Assembly: GCF_002632875.1 (NCBI RefSeq)
Contig: NZ_NJCX01000019.1
Span: 1-64,000, forward strand
Source: Xenorhabdus kozodoii
Lineage (GTDB): Bacteria; Pseudomonadota; Gammaproteobacteria; Enterobacterales; Enterobacteriaceae
Reading direction: 5' to 3'
Length of the DNA stretch: 64,000 nucleotides
The position numbers were made by a program, and so were the translations under genes. Below are positions 45,133 through 55,515 of this stretch, in pieces. The notes under the pieces were generated by a model. That model worked only from the letters and a program-made list of their open reading frames with translations, was not told where the DNA came from and did no database searches. Each line of letters starts with the position of its first letter. The stretch's first letter is position 1.

Positions 45133-48100
45133 TTACGGTAAAAATGGCTTGTCACCCGCTGAAAATTTTTTCTCTGGCTGGCGATCCCCATCATTCAATG
45201 GCTTTTGTATTTCTTGCCAACGTTCACCTTGCTGATTGTGCAAGTAAACTTCTAGCTGATTAAATGCAATATTGATATCGTTTTCCCGACATAATTTATC
45301 AATACTGCGGTTAACTTCATCGACAGTACGGCTGCGATCACCCAATTCTCGGACATAGAGCCTTAACTCATGATCCAGTGTACTGGCACCAAAATTCATA
45401 AAGTAGACTTGTGGCCCAGGCTCACTCATTACGCGGGGGTTTTCACTTGCTGCTCTCAGCAAAACCGCTTTGACCTTATCAAGATCAGAGCCGTATGCAA
45501 CACCAATCTTAATAATAATTCGCGTGATGGTATCAGAAAGTGTCCAATTAATCAGACGCTCCGTCACAAATGCCCGGTTAGGAATAATGACCTCTTTGCG
45601 ATCAAAGTCGGTGATCGTCGTTGCACGAATACGGATTTTACTGACTGAACCGGAATAAGTTCCTATCGTGACTGTATCGCCAATACGAACCGGACGTTCG
45701 AACAAAATAATCAACCCCGAAACAAAGTTAGCAAAAATTTCCTGTAGGCCAAAACCCAGACCGACTGAAAGTGCCGCCGCCAACCATTGTAATTTATTCC
45801 ACGAAACCCCCAATGTTCCTAACGCCGTAATGACGCCAACACCAATAATCAGATAAGTCAGTGTCGTTTTAATCGCATACGAAGAGCCTTGTTGCAACTG
45901 CAAGCGGGATAACACCAACACTTCCAGCAGGCCCGGCAAGTTTCTCATCATGACCCAGGAAATGACCAACATCGCGATTGAAAGTACCAAATCTTTCAAG
46001 GTTACATATTTCAGGGCATTACCCAGTTCTGTTGTCGTGCTGTATTGCCACAAGTTGACCCCATCAAGGTAGGAAAAGACCGTCACCAAATCAGACCAAA
46101 TCCAATAAAATGCACCTAAAAAGATCAAAAACAGCACCATGGTAGTTAAACGTAATGATTGCTGATTGATGCGATCCAAGGCCATTGGCGGCTCATCTAT
46201 GACTTCACCTTCCGCCCCTTCTTTCGTCAGGGACTGACGCCGGGCGACAGCACGTCGATAAGCAATGCGGCGGGCGGCAATTCCCAATCCACGCAAACAG
46301 GCCTGATAACTGATATGCCAGAGGAACAGTAAATACAAACTATAGAGCCAACGTTCTGCCAGGCGTAAGGTTGTGTAGAAATACCCTGATACCATTAACA
46401 CTATCAGAACCAGTGGGGCAAAAGTGAGTGCCGTCACTACGATGGTACGGATCATATGCGAGCTTTTTTCACGCCACACATAGCGGCAGAATGGAAAAAC
46501 AAACAGAAAGGTAAAGAACAGACAGATCAATACCGTGCACTGACCAATCACATCATCAGACAAGCGCAAAGGATATTTAGCGCCCAATGTTACCCAGAAC
46601 AAAATGGGCAATAGCGCGATCGACAAGCGAACCAAGTTCTTGCGGAATAAGTGACAAACCACGTTGTCCAGAGAAAAATGCCGTTCTCCAATGCCATCTT
46701 TCACAAGGATCTGGTAACTGCAACTATACATAATCCAAAAAAGCGCCAACTGACGGGAGAAGCCCCAAATCAGGCCACCAACGTCATCTCCCGATTTCGA
46801 ATACCAATAACCTATCGCTAATAGGATAAAAGCGAGGGGCAACGTTTTGATTAATGTCAGTATCAGTGCCAATGGCGTATGTAGTTGACTATCGCGGCGA
46901 AATTGCCCCACTTCACCCGCTATTTTTTTCAACTGCTCATTAATGCCTTTGGTTTGCCAGCGTAAAAACAGGCCAACTAACACGAGGGGAATGACGAAAT
47001 GGACAGAATTTTTCAACCCTGTCATCAGCCCGCTCAATGTCAATCGAATATCCAGGTGGCTCAGTTCTTCTTGGATCTGTGCTGGCAGGGATTCTAACCA
47101 GGCCACGTTCATCGGTTTATTGCTGTTAACCCAAAAGATTTGCTGGACAAGAGTCTGTTCCAGCGATTCAGAGACATCTAATAACTGCTGCTGATCCATC
47201 TGTAAATTAATGGCATGGGTGATCTGGTTTCCCAACTGGTTATTAAGCTGCTCTAAAAGCTCACAATGAACGTCCAGGATCTGGTTGATCGCATGATGGA
47301 TTTCATCCACCATCTCCTTGGATGCATTTTTTATTTGGTCATTATTTAATAACTTATTAACATAGCCATTCCCTTGACAAAGCTGATCTCGTTCCTGATT
47401 AATTTCGAATTGCTCCAGACGCAAGTCTGCTATTTTTGTTGGCAAATCTTTTGTCAGTACATCATGGGGTATTTTTAACTGTTCCTGAAACAGGATACGA
47501 GATAACAGTAAACTGCCACGTAAGACCTTAATTTGCTCTTTAAGATTACGTTCTGATTGGATGGTTCGTTCCAGAAAATTCTTAACGCGGATACTTTTCT
47601 GCGCCAGTTGGTTACTATCACGGGTTACGGTAATCAATCGCTTACTAAGTTCGCTATTATGCTCAATTTCCGCCTGAACTAATGCGTTATCTTGAATATG
47701 TAAATTTTTGCCATCTTTAGTTTGTGCTTCTTTCGCGGTTTCCTCAGAAAGCGTCAACCGTTTGCCACTCATCACATTTTGAATAAATTGGATATTACGT
47801 TCCAACTGCTCAATTTGGAGAGTCGTATAATCCCGCTGCCGCTGTAAAAGCGCTTGTAACTGAGTATTTGCCTGTAGAGATTCTCTTTGATACTCATTTT
47901 GCTGCATCAGAAAAAGCTGTTCTACCTGCAATGACTCTACCTGGGTAAGGCTCGATTCTGACTGCTCAGTCAAAGCATTATTGAGTTGGTTACGAATTTG
48001 CTGCAATCTCTGCATATTGCGAAACAGCACATTTTGCACGCGTTCTGGCTGAGTTTGCAGCCCAATCAACTGACTATTGTAACTGGCAAGATTTTCCTGT

Positions 48101-48594
48101 GCTCGCTGTAAGTTATACCACGCGCTATTCAATTTTGATTCGAGCTGCTTTAAGGATAGGGTGCCCAACATCTGTTGATAGGCATCTTGCTGATCACCAT
48201 TTTTCAGATCCTCCAGCTCAGCCATAACCTGATGTGATTTTTGTGGCACATTTTGCACATTTTTCCTGAGTAGATCGAAATCCAGCTTCAGTTGTTCTAT
48301 TTTGTCAAAGAAAGAGAGTGCTTTTTCCAAATCAGCTATCGATATCTTTTCCTCAGCCGTATGTTCCTTACGTTCTGTCAGGATCTTAAGCTGATTTTGA
48401 ATATCATTACGGGTTGGAACATCACCACTGGAAGCTGCATGTGCAGAAAAAAAGAAAGGTGACAGGAGAAAAAACAGACTCACTATCAAAATAAAGCGAA
48501 AAAATAGTATCGTAGGAAAGCGTATTGAGGAGAATTTGTTACACAAACTCGCCATATTGGGTAAAGCACCCAAGTATTGGTTAACTGAAACCAT
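45133..48594 (-). CDS. mscK: MscK (KefA), mechanosensitive channel
   Basis: A 1153-residue inner-membrane channel (E. coli 1120) opened by membrane tension and extracellular K+. A signal sequence (hydrophobic residues about 28-50, cut near SAHA) is followed by a periplasmic coiled-coil-rich domain to about residue 500. About eleven membrane segments end in the MscS-like pore: GLGFGLQEIFANFVSGLIIL, FERPVRIGDTVTIG and the beta domain EVIIPNRAFVTERLINWTLS. The Shine-Dalgarno is weak and a later Met at residue 14 is possible. It begins 8 bases after the end of a decayed ychN-like gene. Confidence 0.95.
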   Translation of the reverse strand: MVSVNQYLGALPNMASLCNKFSSIRFPTILFFRFILIVSLFFLLSPFFFSAHAASSGDVPTRNDIQNQLKILTERKEHTAEEKISIADLEKALSFFDKIEQLKLDFDLLRKNVQNVPQKSHQVMAELEDLKNGDQQDAYQQMLGTLSLKQLESKLNSAWYNLQRAQENLASYNSQLIGLQTQPERVQNVLFRNMQRLQQIRNQLNNALTEQSESSLTQVESLQVEQLFLMQQNEYQRESLQANTQLQALLQRQRDYTTLQIEQLERNIQFIQNVMSGKRLTLSEETAKEAQTKDGKNLHIQDNALVQAEIEHNSELSKRLITVTRDSNQLAQKSIRVKNFLERTIQSERNLKEQIKVLRGSLLLSRILFQEQLKIPHDVLTKDLPTKIADLRLEQFEINQERDQLCQGNGYVNKLLNNDQIKNASKEMVDEIHHAINQILDVHCELLEQLNNQLGNQITHAINLQMDQQQLLDVSESLEQTLVQQIFWVNSNKPMNVAWLESLPAQIQEELSHLDIRLTLSGLMTGLKNSVHFVIPLVLVGLFLRWQTKGINEQLKKIAGEVGQFRRDSQLHTPLALILTLIKTLPLAFILLAIGYWYSKSGDDVGGLIWGFSRQLALFWIMYSCSYQILVKDGIGERHFSLDNVVCHLFRKNLVRLSIALLPILFWVTLGAKYPLRLSDDVIGQCTVLICLFFTFLFVFPFCRYVWREKSSHMIRTIVVTALTFAPLVLIVLMVSGYFYTTLRLAERWLYSLYLLFLWHISYQACLRGLGIAARRIAYRRAVARRQSLTKEGAEGEVIDEPPMALDRINQQSLRLTTMVLFLIFLGAFYWIWSDLVTVFSYLDGVNLWQYSTTTELGNALKYVTLKDLVLSIAMLVISWVMMRNLPGLLEVLVLSRLQLQQGSSYAIKTTLTYLIIGVGVITALGTLGVSWNKLQWLAAALSVGLGFGLQEIFANFVSGLIILFERPVRIGDTVTIGTYSGSVSKIRIRATTITDFDRKEVIIPNRAFVTERLINWTLSDTITRIIIKIGVAYGSDLDKVKAVLLRAASENPRVMSEPGPQVYFMNFGASTLDHELRLYVRELGDRSRTVDEVNRSIDKLCRENDINIAFNQLEVYLHNQQGERWQEIQKPLNDGDRQPEKKFSAGDKPFLP

Positions 48595-48602
48595 GAATTC
48601 AT

Positions 48603-48918
48603 CTACCCATCATTTGCCACACCATCAACCAATGCCAGTTTATTAATTCCTCTGGCATCAGAGCCGGTTTTGCACAACTTAACCTCGACACCTTGTGCTG
48701 TCAAAATTTCCAGCATTCGTTGTAAATTATAGCCCTCTTTAGACCGTTGCCCTGCCAAACCAGCAACCACATCATCAGACATTAAACATAATTTCAGTTC
48801 ACTGTGAGCTTGGCTCTTTAAGCGCAATGGATAATCTCAGTGCATTAAAAAGAGACTCATTACCATAGGCACCACCACTGGCAATGATCAGAATGGGTTC
48901 TATTAATATTGACCTCAT
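48603..48918 (-). pseudogene. YchN/DsrE-family gene, frameshifted and truncated
   Basis: Two reading frames together give a YchN-like protein. The first frame (ATG at 48916-48918) reads PILIIASGGAYGNESLFNAL then RLSIALK before meeting TGA. The second frame continues with SELKLCLMSDDVVAGLAGQR, EGYNLQRMLEILTAQGVEVK and LCKTGSDARGINKLALVDGV. The break is a single-base indel near 48805-48815. The ending VANDG-stop lacks the last ~25 residues of YchN (GTLVELAQWT...). YchN proteins are small sulfur-relay-like oligomers of unknown role. It sits between acrR (2 bases) and mscK (8 bases), genes that are neighbours in E. coli. Confidence 0.85.
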
Positions 48919-48920
48919 AT

Positions 48921-49571
48921 TCAAGATTCGTTTTTTTCACTGTGCCGCAAGTGGTGGCTGTATTTAAGTGTATCAATGAAACTATCCACCAAATGAGCAG
49001 ACTGCTCTTGAATATTAAAACTGTCTGGTGAGAATGACCAGTTCTCAAGCATTCCAGTCATCAATGCTCTTACCATGATAGCAGAACGCTTGAAATCGAG
49101 ATTATAGGGTAGTTCTCCAGATTGAATACAAGCAACTAACGTTTTTTCAATCTTCTTGTAATCAGAAATACATATTTCCCTAATATCCTCCACTAGTGGA
49201 GATATTTCTCCAACGAATTCACATTTGTGGAAAAAAATTTCCATTAATTGACGAATTTGAGAATCATTAATCATCATTTGCAATATCGAAATTAATAAAG
49301 ATCTCAACGCAATAAGTGGATTATCAGGATATTTTGATTGATACTCTTTCTCTAGTTCGTCTATTTTATGCGCTGGCATTCTACAAACAACAGAAAGTAA
49401 ATCTGTTTTATTTTTAAAGTGCCAATAAATAGCTCCGCGTGTTACACCTGCGGCAGTTGCGATATCTGATAGTGAAGTAGCAGAAACACCACGCTCAGAA
49501 AAAGACTTTATCGCAGCATCTATAATTTGCTGACGAGTTTGATTGGCTTGCTGTTTAGTTTTTCGTGCCAT
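48921..49571 (-). CDS. acrR: AcrR, TetR-family repressor of acrAB
   Basis: A 216-residue repressor (E. coli 215). The ATG at 49569-49571 gives MARKTKQQANQTRQQIIDAA; the frame is open 33 codons further but lacks similarity. The TetR helix-turn-helix is FSERGVSATSLSDIATAAGV then TRGAIYWHFKNKTDLL. The C-terminal ligand-binding domain senses drugs, dyes and bile-like compounds. It is divergent from acrA with its operator in the shared 142-base region. Confidence 0.96.
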   Translation of the reverse strand: MARKTKQQANQTRQQIIDAAIKSFSERGVSATSLSDIATAAGVTRGAIYWHFKNKTDLLSVVCRMPAHKIDELEKEYQSKYPDNPLIALRSLLISILQMMINDSQIRQLMEIFFHKCEFVGEISPLVEDIREICISDYKKIEKTLVACIQSGELPYNLDFKRSAIMVRALMTGMLENWSFSPDSFNIQEQSAHLVDSFIDTLKYSHHLRHSEKNES

Positions 49572-49608
49572 TTCAGTGCCATAAACTTTGTTTTTGACTG
49601 AGGCTGAT

Positions 49609-49635
49609 TTACATACATTCATGTATGTTTGTACT
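49609..49635. promoter_or_regulatory. AcrR operator
   Basis: ACATACAT (49611-49618) and ATGTATGT (49621-49628) form a perfect dyad flanked by TT and TTGTA. It closely matches the 24-bp E. coli AcrR site TACATACATT...AATGTATGTA and lies in the acrR-acrA divergent promoter. Confidence 0.9.
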
Positions 49636-49713
49636 ATAGCACCCATTAACCAACAAAGTAATGATTTCACTTGTTAGATTAAAGAATCAACATTGAAAAA
49701 TTGAGGTTTACTT

Positions 49714-50913
49714 ATGCGAAAGAACAGGGGAGTTTTGCCTCTGGCCACATTACTGGTAATTTCAGGCAGTTTCATCTTTTCAGGATGTAATGACAATAAC
49801 AATACACAGCAAGGGGCTGCTGGCCAGCATGCTCCTGAAGTGGGTATCGTCACGCTGAAGGCTGAACCTCTAGCGGTTATCACAGAATTACCAGGCCGTA
49901 CATCGGCTTATCGTGTGGCCGAGGTTCGTCCCCAAGTCGGCGGCATCATACTGAAACGTAACTATAAAGAAGGAAGAGATGTAATTGCTGGTGAATCATT
50001 ATACCAAATAGATCCAGCCACTTATCAAGCAGAATACAGTAAAGCCAAAGCGAGCCTGGCCAGAGCACAAGCCAATGAAAATGTTTCCCACTTAACGGTT
50101 GAACGTTATAAGTCCTTGTTAGGCACACAATATGTGAGTAAGCAGGAATTCGATAAAGCAAATTCAGAATATGCTCAGGCAAGAGCAGATGTTCAGTCCG
50201 CCCAGGCCGCATTGGAAAATGCCAGAATCAACCTGGCATATACCAAAGTGACATCCCCTATTTCTGGGCGTGCGGGTAAATCCACCATCACAGAAGGTGC
50301 ACTGGTTTCTGCTGGTCAGCCAACGGCTCTCACGATTGTTCAGCAGTTAGATCCCATCTATGTTGATATCACTCAATCAAGTGACGATTATCTGCGGTTC
50401 AAAAATGAAATTGCAAAAGGAACAGTTCAAAAAGAGAGCAAAAAAACTAAAATTCGTCTAATCACTGACAGCGGTCAGGAATACAGTCAAGAAGGTTACC
50501 TTGAATTTTCTGATGCCACGGTTGACGAAACAACTGGCTCTATCACTATGCGTGCGGTGTTTCCAAACCCAAATGAAGAATTACTGCCAGGTATGTTTGT
50601 TCGCACCAAGTTAGAAGAGGGTGTGCGCAAAAATGCGATTTTGGTTCCCCAGCAAGCAGTTACCCGAACACCTCGTGGCCAAGCAACCACACTGATTGTC
50701 GATAAAGATAACAAAGTAGAATTGCGTAATATCAATGCTACTCAGGCAATCGGTAACAAGTGGTTGGTCACAGAGGGTTTGAAAGCTGGAGATAAAGTTA
50801 TCGTCACAGGGTTGCAGAAAATAGCACCGGGCATAACAGTCAAGCCAACGGAAACAGATTTAGATGCCAATCCTGCGGCTAATCAAGCTGAGTCTACAAA
50901 AAAGCCTCAATAA
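49714..50913 (+). CDS. acrA: AcrA, periplasmic adaptor of the AcrAB-TolC pump
   Basis: A 399-residue lipoprotein (E. coli 397) bridging AcrB and TolC. The lipoprotein signal ends FSGC (Cys25). The order is lipoyl half, helical hairpin (KASLARAQANENVSHLTVER to VQSAQAALENARINLAYTKV), lipoyl half (TSPISGRAGKSTITEGALVS), then the beta-barrel (RAVFPNPNEELLPGMFV) and membrane-proximal domain. It is followed 15 bases later by acrB. Confidence 0.97.
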   Translation: MRKNRGVLPLATLLVISGSFIFSGCNDNNNTQQGAAGQHAPEVGIVTLKAEPLAVITELPGRTSAYRVAEVRPQVGGIILKRNYKEGRDVIAGESLYQIDPATYQAEYSKAKASLARAQANENVSHLTVERYKSLLGTQYVSKQEFDKANSEYAQARADVQSAQAALENARINLAYTKVTSPISGRAGKSTITEGALVSAGQPTALTIVQQLDPIYVDITQSSDDYLRFKNEIAKGTVQKESKKTKIRLITDSGQEYSQEGYLEFSDATVDETTGSITMRAVFPNPNEELLPGMFVRTKLEEGVRKNAILVPQQAVTRTPRGQATTLIVDKDNKVELRNINATQAIGNKWLVTEGLKAGDKVIVTGLQKIAPGITVKPTETDLDANPAANQAESTKKPQ

Positions 50914-50928
50914 AGGAGTCGGTGATTC

Positions 50929-53900
50929 ATGCCTAAGTTTTTTATCGAACGGCCAATTTTTGCATGGGTAATAGCGATTATCACCATGCTATCTGGCCTG
51001 CTGGCAATTATGAAATTACCCGTGGAGCAATATCCTGCCATTGCACCACCCGCCATTTCCATTTCAGCAGCTTACCCAGGCGCTGATGCGACAACAGTAC
51101 AGAATACCGTAACACAGGTTATCGAGCAGAACATGAATGGCATCGATAACCTCGTGTATATGTCTTCCAGCAGTGACTCTGCGGGGCACATGAATATCAT
51201 GCTGACCTTTGAAGCAGGTACAGACCCAGATACCGCGCAAGTCCAGGTTCAAAATAAGCTGCAATTGGCAATGCCATTATTGCCTCAAGAAGTTCAGCAA
51301 CAAGGTATTAGTGTTGATAAAACCACCAGCTCGTTTTTAATGGTGGTCGGTTTCATCTCTCAAGATGGTTCCATGTCCCAAGATGATATTGCCGACTATA
51401 TCGGCGGCAATGTCAAAGATAACTTAAGCCGGGTTACTGGCGTAGGTGAAGCAACACTCTTCGGTACACAGTATGCTATGCGTATCTGGCTCAACCCTGA
51501 CAAACTGCTCAACTATAAGCTCACCACTCAGGATGTTATCAGTGCAATCAGGGCTCAGAATAATCAGGTTGCAGCCGGACAGTTAGGAGGAACACCCTCG
51601 GTTCCAGGACAGCGTTTGAATGCGTCGATCATCGCACAAACCCGCCTGAATTCAGCAGAAGAATTTGGCAAAATTTTGCTGCGCATGAATCCTGATGGTT
51701 CACAGATTCGCTTGCATGATGTCGCAACCATTCAATTGGGAGCTGAAAATTACGATATCATTGGCCGTTTCAATGGTAAACCGGCATCAGGGATTGGTAT
51801 CAAACTGGCAACGGGTGCCAATGCACTGAATACCTCCAAGGCCGTTAAAGAAGCACTGGCGGAGATACAACCGTTCTTCCCGCATGGATTGACCGTTGTC
51901 TATCCCTATGACACCACGCCATTCGTTAAAATTTCTATTTTCGAAGTGGTGAAAACATTGACAGAAGCTATTCTGTTAGTGTTCATCGTCATGTACCTGT
52001 TCCTGCAAAACCTCCGGGCTACCTTAATCCCAACGATTGCCGTTCCGGTCGTACTGCTTGGTACATTTGCTATTCTTGCTGCGTTTGGTTATTCCATCAA
52101 TACATTAACCATGTTTGCTATGGTACTCGCCATCGGCCTGCTTGTGGACGATGCCATTGTTGTGGTGGAAAACGTCGAACGGATCATGCAAGAAGAGGGG
52201 TTATCGCCCAAAGAAGCCACCAAAAAATCCATGGGACAGATCCAAGGTGCTCTGGTCGGTATCGCACTCGTGCTTTCCGCGGTATTTGTACCAATGGCAT
52301 TCTTTGGCGGTTCAACCGGCGCGATTTACCGCCAGTTCTCGATCACGATCGTTTCAGCAATGGTATTGTCTGTATTGGTAGCCTTGATCCTGACGCCTGC
52401 GCTGTGTGCAACGATGCTCAAACCTGTTGCCAAAGGCAGCCATGGGGCACAAACAGGATTTTTTGGTTGGTTTAACGATCTATTTGAAAAATGCACACAT
52501 CATTATACTGATAGTGTCGGCCGGATGTTACGAGGCACAGGGCGTTACTTAGTCATCTATGTCATCTTGCTCTCTGGCATGGCCTTCATATTTAAAAACC
52601 TGCCATCTTCCTTCTTGCCTGAAGAAGATCAGGGCGTTTTACTGGCAATGGTTCAATTACCCCCTGGCGCCACTCAGGAACAGACACAAAAGGTATTGAA
52701 CGAAATCAACGATTACTTCTACACCAAAGAGAAAGATGTTGTTAAATCTGTGTTTACAGTTAATGGCTTTGGCTTTAGTGGTCAGGGACAAAATACCGGT
52801 TTGGCATTTATCAGCTTAAAAGATTGGGCACTACGTAAGGACCCGAAAGATAAGGTTCCAGCCATTGTTGAACGAGCAAATGCGAACCTCTCTCAAATCA
52901 AAGAAGGTCTCGTCTTTACGTTCAATATTCCTTCAATTGTAGAGTTGGGTTCTTCCAGCGGATTTGACCTCCAGTTGATTGATAGAGGAAATGTGGGACA
53001 TGCAGCATTGACCGCAGCACGCAACCAATTACTTGGTATGTCTGCACAACATCCAGATATGCTGATGGGTGTTCGTCCTAATGGACAAAATGATACACAA
53101 CAATATCGCGTTTATATCGATCAGGAAAAAGCAGAAGCCCTGGCTGTATCCACAACCAATATCAACACAACCCTGAGTACGATGTTTGGTGGCGCTTACG
53201 TCAATGACTTTATCGACCGTGGTCGAGTCAAAAAAGTCTATGTTCAGGCTGATGCCCCTTATCGGATGTTACCAAGCGATATCAGCAAGTTGTATGTTCG
53301 TAACTACCATGGGGAAATGGTGCCGTTTTCCGCATTCGTAGATGTATCAAAAGAGCCATGGATTTATGGTTCACCACGCCTGGAGCGCTACAACGGTCTC
53401 CCTTCTATGGAAATTGTGGGCGAAGCGGCACCTGGCCAAAGTACTGGTGAAGCAATGGCTCTTATGGAACAGCTAGTATCACAGTTACCACCAGGAATTG
53501 GCTATGACTGGACCGGAATGTCTTATCAAGAACGTCTATCCGGTAATCAGGCTCCAGCACTATACGCGCTATCATTGATTGTCGTATTCCTTTGTCTGGC
53601 AGCATTATATGAAAGCTGGTCTGTTCCGTTCTCGGTCATGCTCGTCGTCCCTCTGGGGGTTCTCGGTGCATTATTGGCAACATCAATACGTGGATTGGAT
53701 AACGACGTTTACTTTAAGGTTGGTCTATTGACGACCATCGGGCTATCAGCGAAAAACGCTATTCTTATCGTCGAGTTCGCCAGGGATTTAATAGAAAAAG
53801 AAGGTAAGGGATTGATAGAAGCAACTCTTGAAGCAGTGAGAATGCGTTTACGTCCAATCCTGATGACTTCTTTAGCCTTTATGCTTGGCGTTATGCCTTT

Positions 53901-54078
53901 GGTATTAAGCAATGGCGCAGGTTCAGGCGCACAAAATGCCGTAGGCACGGGAGTATTGGGCGGTATGATTGCAGCGACATCATTGGCAATTTATTTCGTT
54001 CCCGTATTTTTCGTTGTCATTAAGAGACGGTTTACGAAGAAAAATGAGGAGATTGAACACATTTCAACGCCTCACTAA
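50929..54078 (+). CDS. acrB: AcrB, RND multidrug efflux transporter
   Basis: An inner-membrane trimeric proton antiporter of 1049 residues, exactly the E. coli length. It starts [20 protein letters not shown]. The proton-relay residues are the Asp pair in [17 protein letters not shown] and the Lys in [17 protein letters not shown]. Hallmarks are [20 protein letters not shown], the switch-loop region [11 protein letters not shown] and [10 protein letters not shown]. It exports dyes, detergents, bile salts and antibiotics through TolC. A GGAG ribosome-binding site precedes the ATG. A terminator follows 15 bases after the stop. Confidence 0.98.
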   Translation: MPKFFIERPIFAWVIAIITMLSGLLAIMKLPVEQYPAIAPPAISISAAYPGADATTVQNTVTQVIEQNMNGIDNLVYMSSSSDSAGHMNIMLTFEAGTDPDTAQVQVQNKLQLAMPLLPQEVQQQGISVDKTTSSFLMVVGFISQDGSMSQDDIADYIGGNVKDNLSRVTGVGEATLFGTQYAMRIWLNPDKLLNYKLTTQDVISAIRAQNNQVAAGQLGGTPSVPGQRLNASIIAQTRLNSAEEFGKILLRMNPDGSQIRLHDVATIQLGAENYDIIGRFNGKPASGIGIKLATGANALNTSKAVKEALAEIQPFFPHGLTVVYPYDTTPFVKISIFEVVKTLTEAILLVFIVMYLFLQNLRATLIPTIAVPVVLLGTFAILAAFGYSINTLTMFAMVLAIGLLVDDAIVVVENVERIMQEEGLSPKEATKKSMGQIQGALVGIALVLSAVFVPMAFFGGSTGAIYRQFSITIVSAMVLSVLVALILTPALCATMLKPVAKGSHGAQTGFFGWFNDLFEKCTHHYTDSVGRMLRGTGRYLVIYVILLSGMAFIFKNLPSSFLPEEDQGVLLAMVQLPPGATQEQTQKVLNEINDYFYTKEKDVVKSVFTVNGFGFSGQGQNTGLAFISLKDWALRKDPKDKVPAIVERANANLSQIKEGLVFTFNIPSIVELGSSSGFDLQLIDRGNVGHAALTAARNQLLGMSAQHPDMLMGVRPNGQNDTQQYRVYIDQEKAEALAVSTTNINTTLSTMFGGAYVNDFIDRGRVKKVYVQADAPYRMLPSDISKLYVRNYHGEMVPFSAFVDVSKEPWIYGSPRLERYNGLPSMEIVGEAAPGQSTGEAMALMEQLVSQLPPGIGYDWTGMSYQERLSGNQAPALYALSLIVVFLCLAALYESWSVPFSVMLVVPLGVLGALLATSIRGLDNDVYFKVGLLTTIGLSAKNAILIVEFARDLIEKEGKGLIEATLEAVRMRLRPILMTSLAFMLGVMPLVLSNGAGSGAQNAVGTGVLGGMIAATSLAIYFVPVFFVVIKRRFTKKNEEIEHISTPH

Positions 54079-54093
54079 ATTCAACTATGCTAA

Positions 54094-54116
54094 AAAGGCC
54101 ACTTAATGTGGCCTTT
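54094..54116 (+). terminator. Rho-independent terminator of acrAB
   Basis: AAAGGCCAC (54094-54102) pairs with GTGGCCTTT (54108-54116) around a 5-base loop. The T-tail is short. Confidence 0.8.
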
Positions 54117-54702
54117 CAAATGGGTAAAAAAACTTCGAACAGCAAATGAAAACATCACAATATCGCGTTAAAATTTATTTATAGTCTAATTAAAATAAAC
54201 ACTTATGAAAGACAAGTTAGGTATAAAGGTAACATCTTCTATTTTTTTATAATAAACAGAAGATAAATTAGTAACTCTCCTTGTTTTTCTCTTGATTACA
54301 CCTTTAATGGTAAAAAGTGTTCCATCTTGATGGTGACATATGTAATAATGACACTATATTGATTTTGAAAGTCGCAATACAATCGCCTATAATGATTTCT
54401 GTGCTATTGCTACAGCATCTACTGTATTAGTATAATCCAGTATATTTAGTAGCACATGTTGTTATGACTATCCTTCGTAGTAGAATGCCGGCACTTGCCA
54501 GTACTAAGCGTTTTTGTCATAACTCAGCGTAAACGAGCCATTGTGAAAAAAATCAGTTGGCAGATATGCAAAATAGAGCTTTACTTTAATATTAATAAAT
54601 AATAATCATGTTTTGATAGGCTCTATTCTAAAAGAATGGCTATAATAATTACATGTATAAGCCTTAGTTTAAATAAGCTATGCATCGTTTACGGAGGTGA
54701 TT
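54117..54702. other. acrB-tomB intergenic region with a nested inverted repeat
   Basis: This 586-base AT-rich gap contains no credible gene. At 54461-54468 GTTATGAC is inverted at 54516-54523. Within the enclosed 47 bases, CGTAGTA and TACTA-AG-CG can pair around a GGC-rich centre, giving a branched hairpin of about 63 bases. It could be a small RNA, the tomB leader or a worn repeat. The tomB promoter must lie further right. Confidence 0.45.
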
Positions 54703-55071
54703 ATGGATGAATATTCACCAAAAAGGCATGATATTGCTGAATTAAAATACTTATGTGAAAATTTAATTCATGACGCGTTTTCGGTCCTGAATCGTACTGA
54801 TAATCATTGGATTCATGACCTAACTTCCGAGAAAAGTTTAAAACTAAACGAATTGATTGAACACATTGCAGCTTTTGTCTGGAGCTTTAAAATTAAATAC
54901 TCAGACAACCACACGTTGAGCACCTTAATTGATAACTATCTAGATGAAACATATAATTTATTTGGAAGCGATAAGATAAGCTTTCTTGAACTTACGAAAT
55001 GGCAAAAAACAAACGAGCACTTAACTAACATTCTGTTACATGATTTGAACGCTTCTTTAAGCAAAATCTGA
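54703..55071 (+). CDS. tomB: TomB, Hha toxicity modulator
   Basis: A 122-residue protein, MDEYSPKRHDIAELKYLCEN onward, close to E. coli TomB (124). Conserved stretches are KSLKLNELIEHIAAF and DNYLDETYNLFGS. TomB counteracts Hha, reportedly by oxygen-dependent oxidation of an Hha cysteine. The ATG at 54703 has GGAGG 5 bases upstream; a GTG two codons earlier is also in frame but overlaps that Shine-Dalgarno. It is followed 48 bases later by hha. Confidence 0.95.
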   Translation: MDEYSPKRHDIAELKYLCENLIHDAFSVLNRTDNHWIHDLTSEKSLKLNELIEHIAAFVWSFKIKYSDNHTLSTLIDNYLDETYNLFGSDKISFLELTKWQKTNEHLTNILLHDLNASLSKI

Positions 55072-55119
55072 TAAATATATTTCTAACTATTTTTTCATAC
55101 CAAATAAGATAAGGCGATT

Positions 55120-55323
55120 ATGACTAAAACTGACTATCTGATGCGTTTAAGAAAATGCACTTCTATTGAGACACTGGAACGAGTAATTGAAAAAAATAAA
55201 TATGAGCTATCGGAAGATGAACTTGAATTGTTCTACTCCGCAGCTGATCACCGTTTGGCTGAACTTACCATGAATAAACTCTATGATAAAATTCCATCGT
55301 CTGTTTGGAAGTTTGTCCGCTAA
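55120..55323 (+). CDS. hha: Hha, H-NS-associated expression modulator
   Basis: A 67-residue protein, [20 protein letters not shown] then [20 protein letters not shown], ending WKFVR. It matches E. coli Hha (72) apart from a slightly shorter N terminus. Cys13 is the probable oxidation target. Hha binds H-NS and tunes silencing of horizontally acquired genes, so it is relevant to islands such as the one in this window. It forms the tomB-hha pair and is convergent with ffs. Confidence 0.96.
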   Translation: MTKTDYLMRLRKCTSIETLERVIEKNKYELSEDELELFYSAADHRLAELTMNKLYDKIPSSVWKFVR

Positions 55324-55407
55324 GCTGTAATGTTCAGATAGAAAGTGACTAAGCCGGTAGTTATTATCGGCTGACAATATGAGTAAATGATAAGCGTGAA
55401 ATTGGTG

Positions 55408-55515
55408 AGGGCTCTGCCAGCTACATCCCGGCACACGCATCCCTTGCTATGGCTGCTTCCTTCCGGACCTGACCAAGTTAACAAGTTAGCATTGCGGGAG
55501 AACCAGCAGAGCCCT
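55408..55515 (-). ncRNA. ffs: 4.5S signal recognition particle RNA
   Basis: Read on the minus strand, the gene folds into a long hairpin. GAGGGCTCTG at the 5' side pairs with CAGAGCCCTC at the 3' side, and the conserved apex region GGTCAGGTCCGGAAGGAAGCAGCC contains the GGAA tetraloop and the Ffh-binding internal loops. The stem sequence TTCTCCCGCAA/GTGTGCCGGGATGTAGCTGGCAG is nearly that of E. coli 4.5S RNA. It directs co-translational membrane targeting with Ffh. The exact ends are uncertain by a few bases. Confidence 0.96.

Noticed and set aside
48860-49048. Short frame spanning the acrR end and the ychN-like remnant
   Set aside because: It overlaps conserved acrR coding sequence in another frame and has no start context; the decayed ychN-like gene explains this region.
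54461-54523. Integron attC-like site suggested by the GTTATGAC/GTCATAAC arms
   Set aside because: The arms do not fit RYYYAAC/GTTRRRY in the required order, and there is no cassette structure or integron integrase nearby.
55207-55440. Minus-strand frame overlapping hha and the 4.5S RNA gene
   Set aside because: It is a shadow of hha and ffs, and its peptide has no similarity I recognise.
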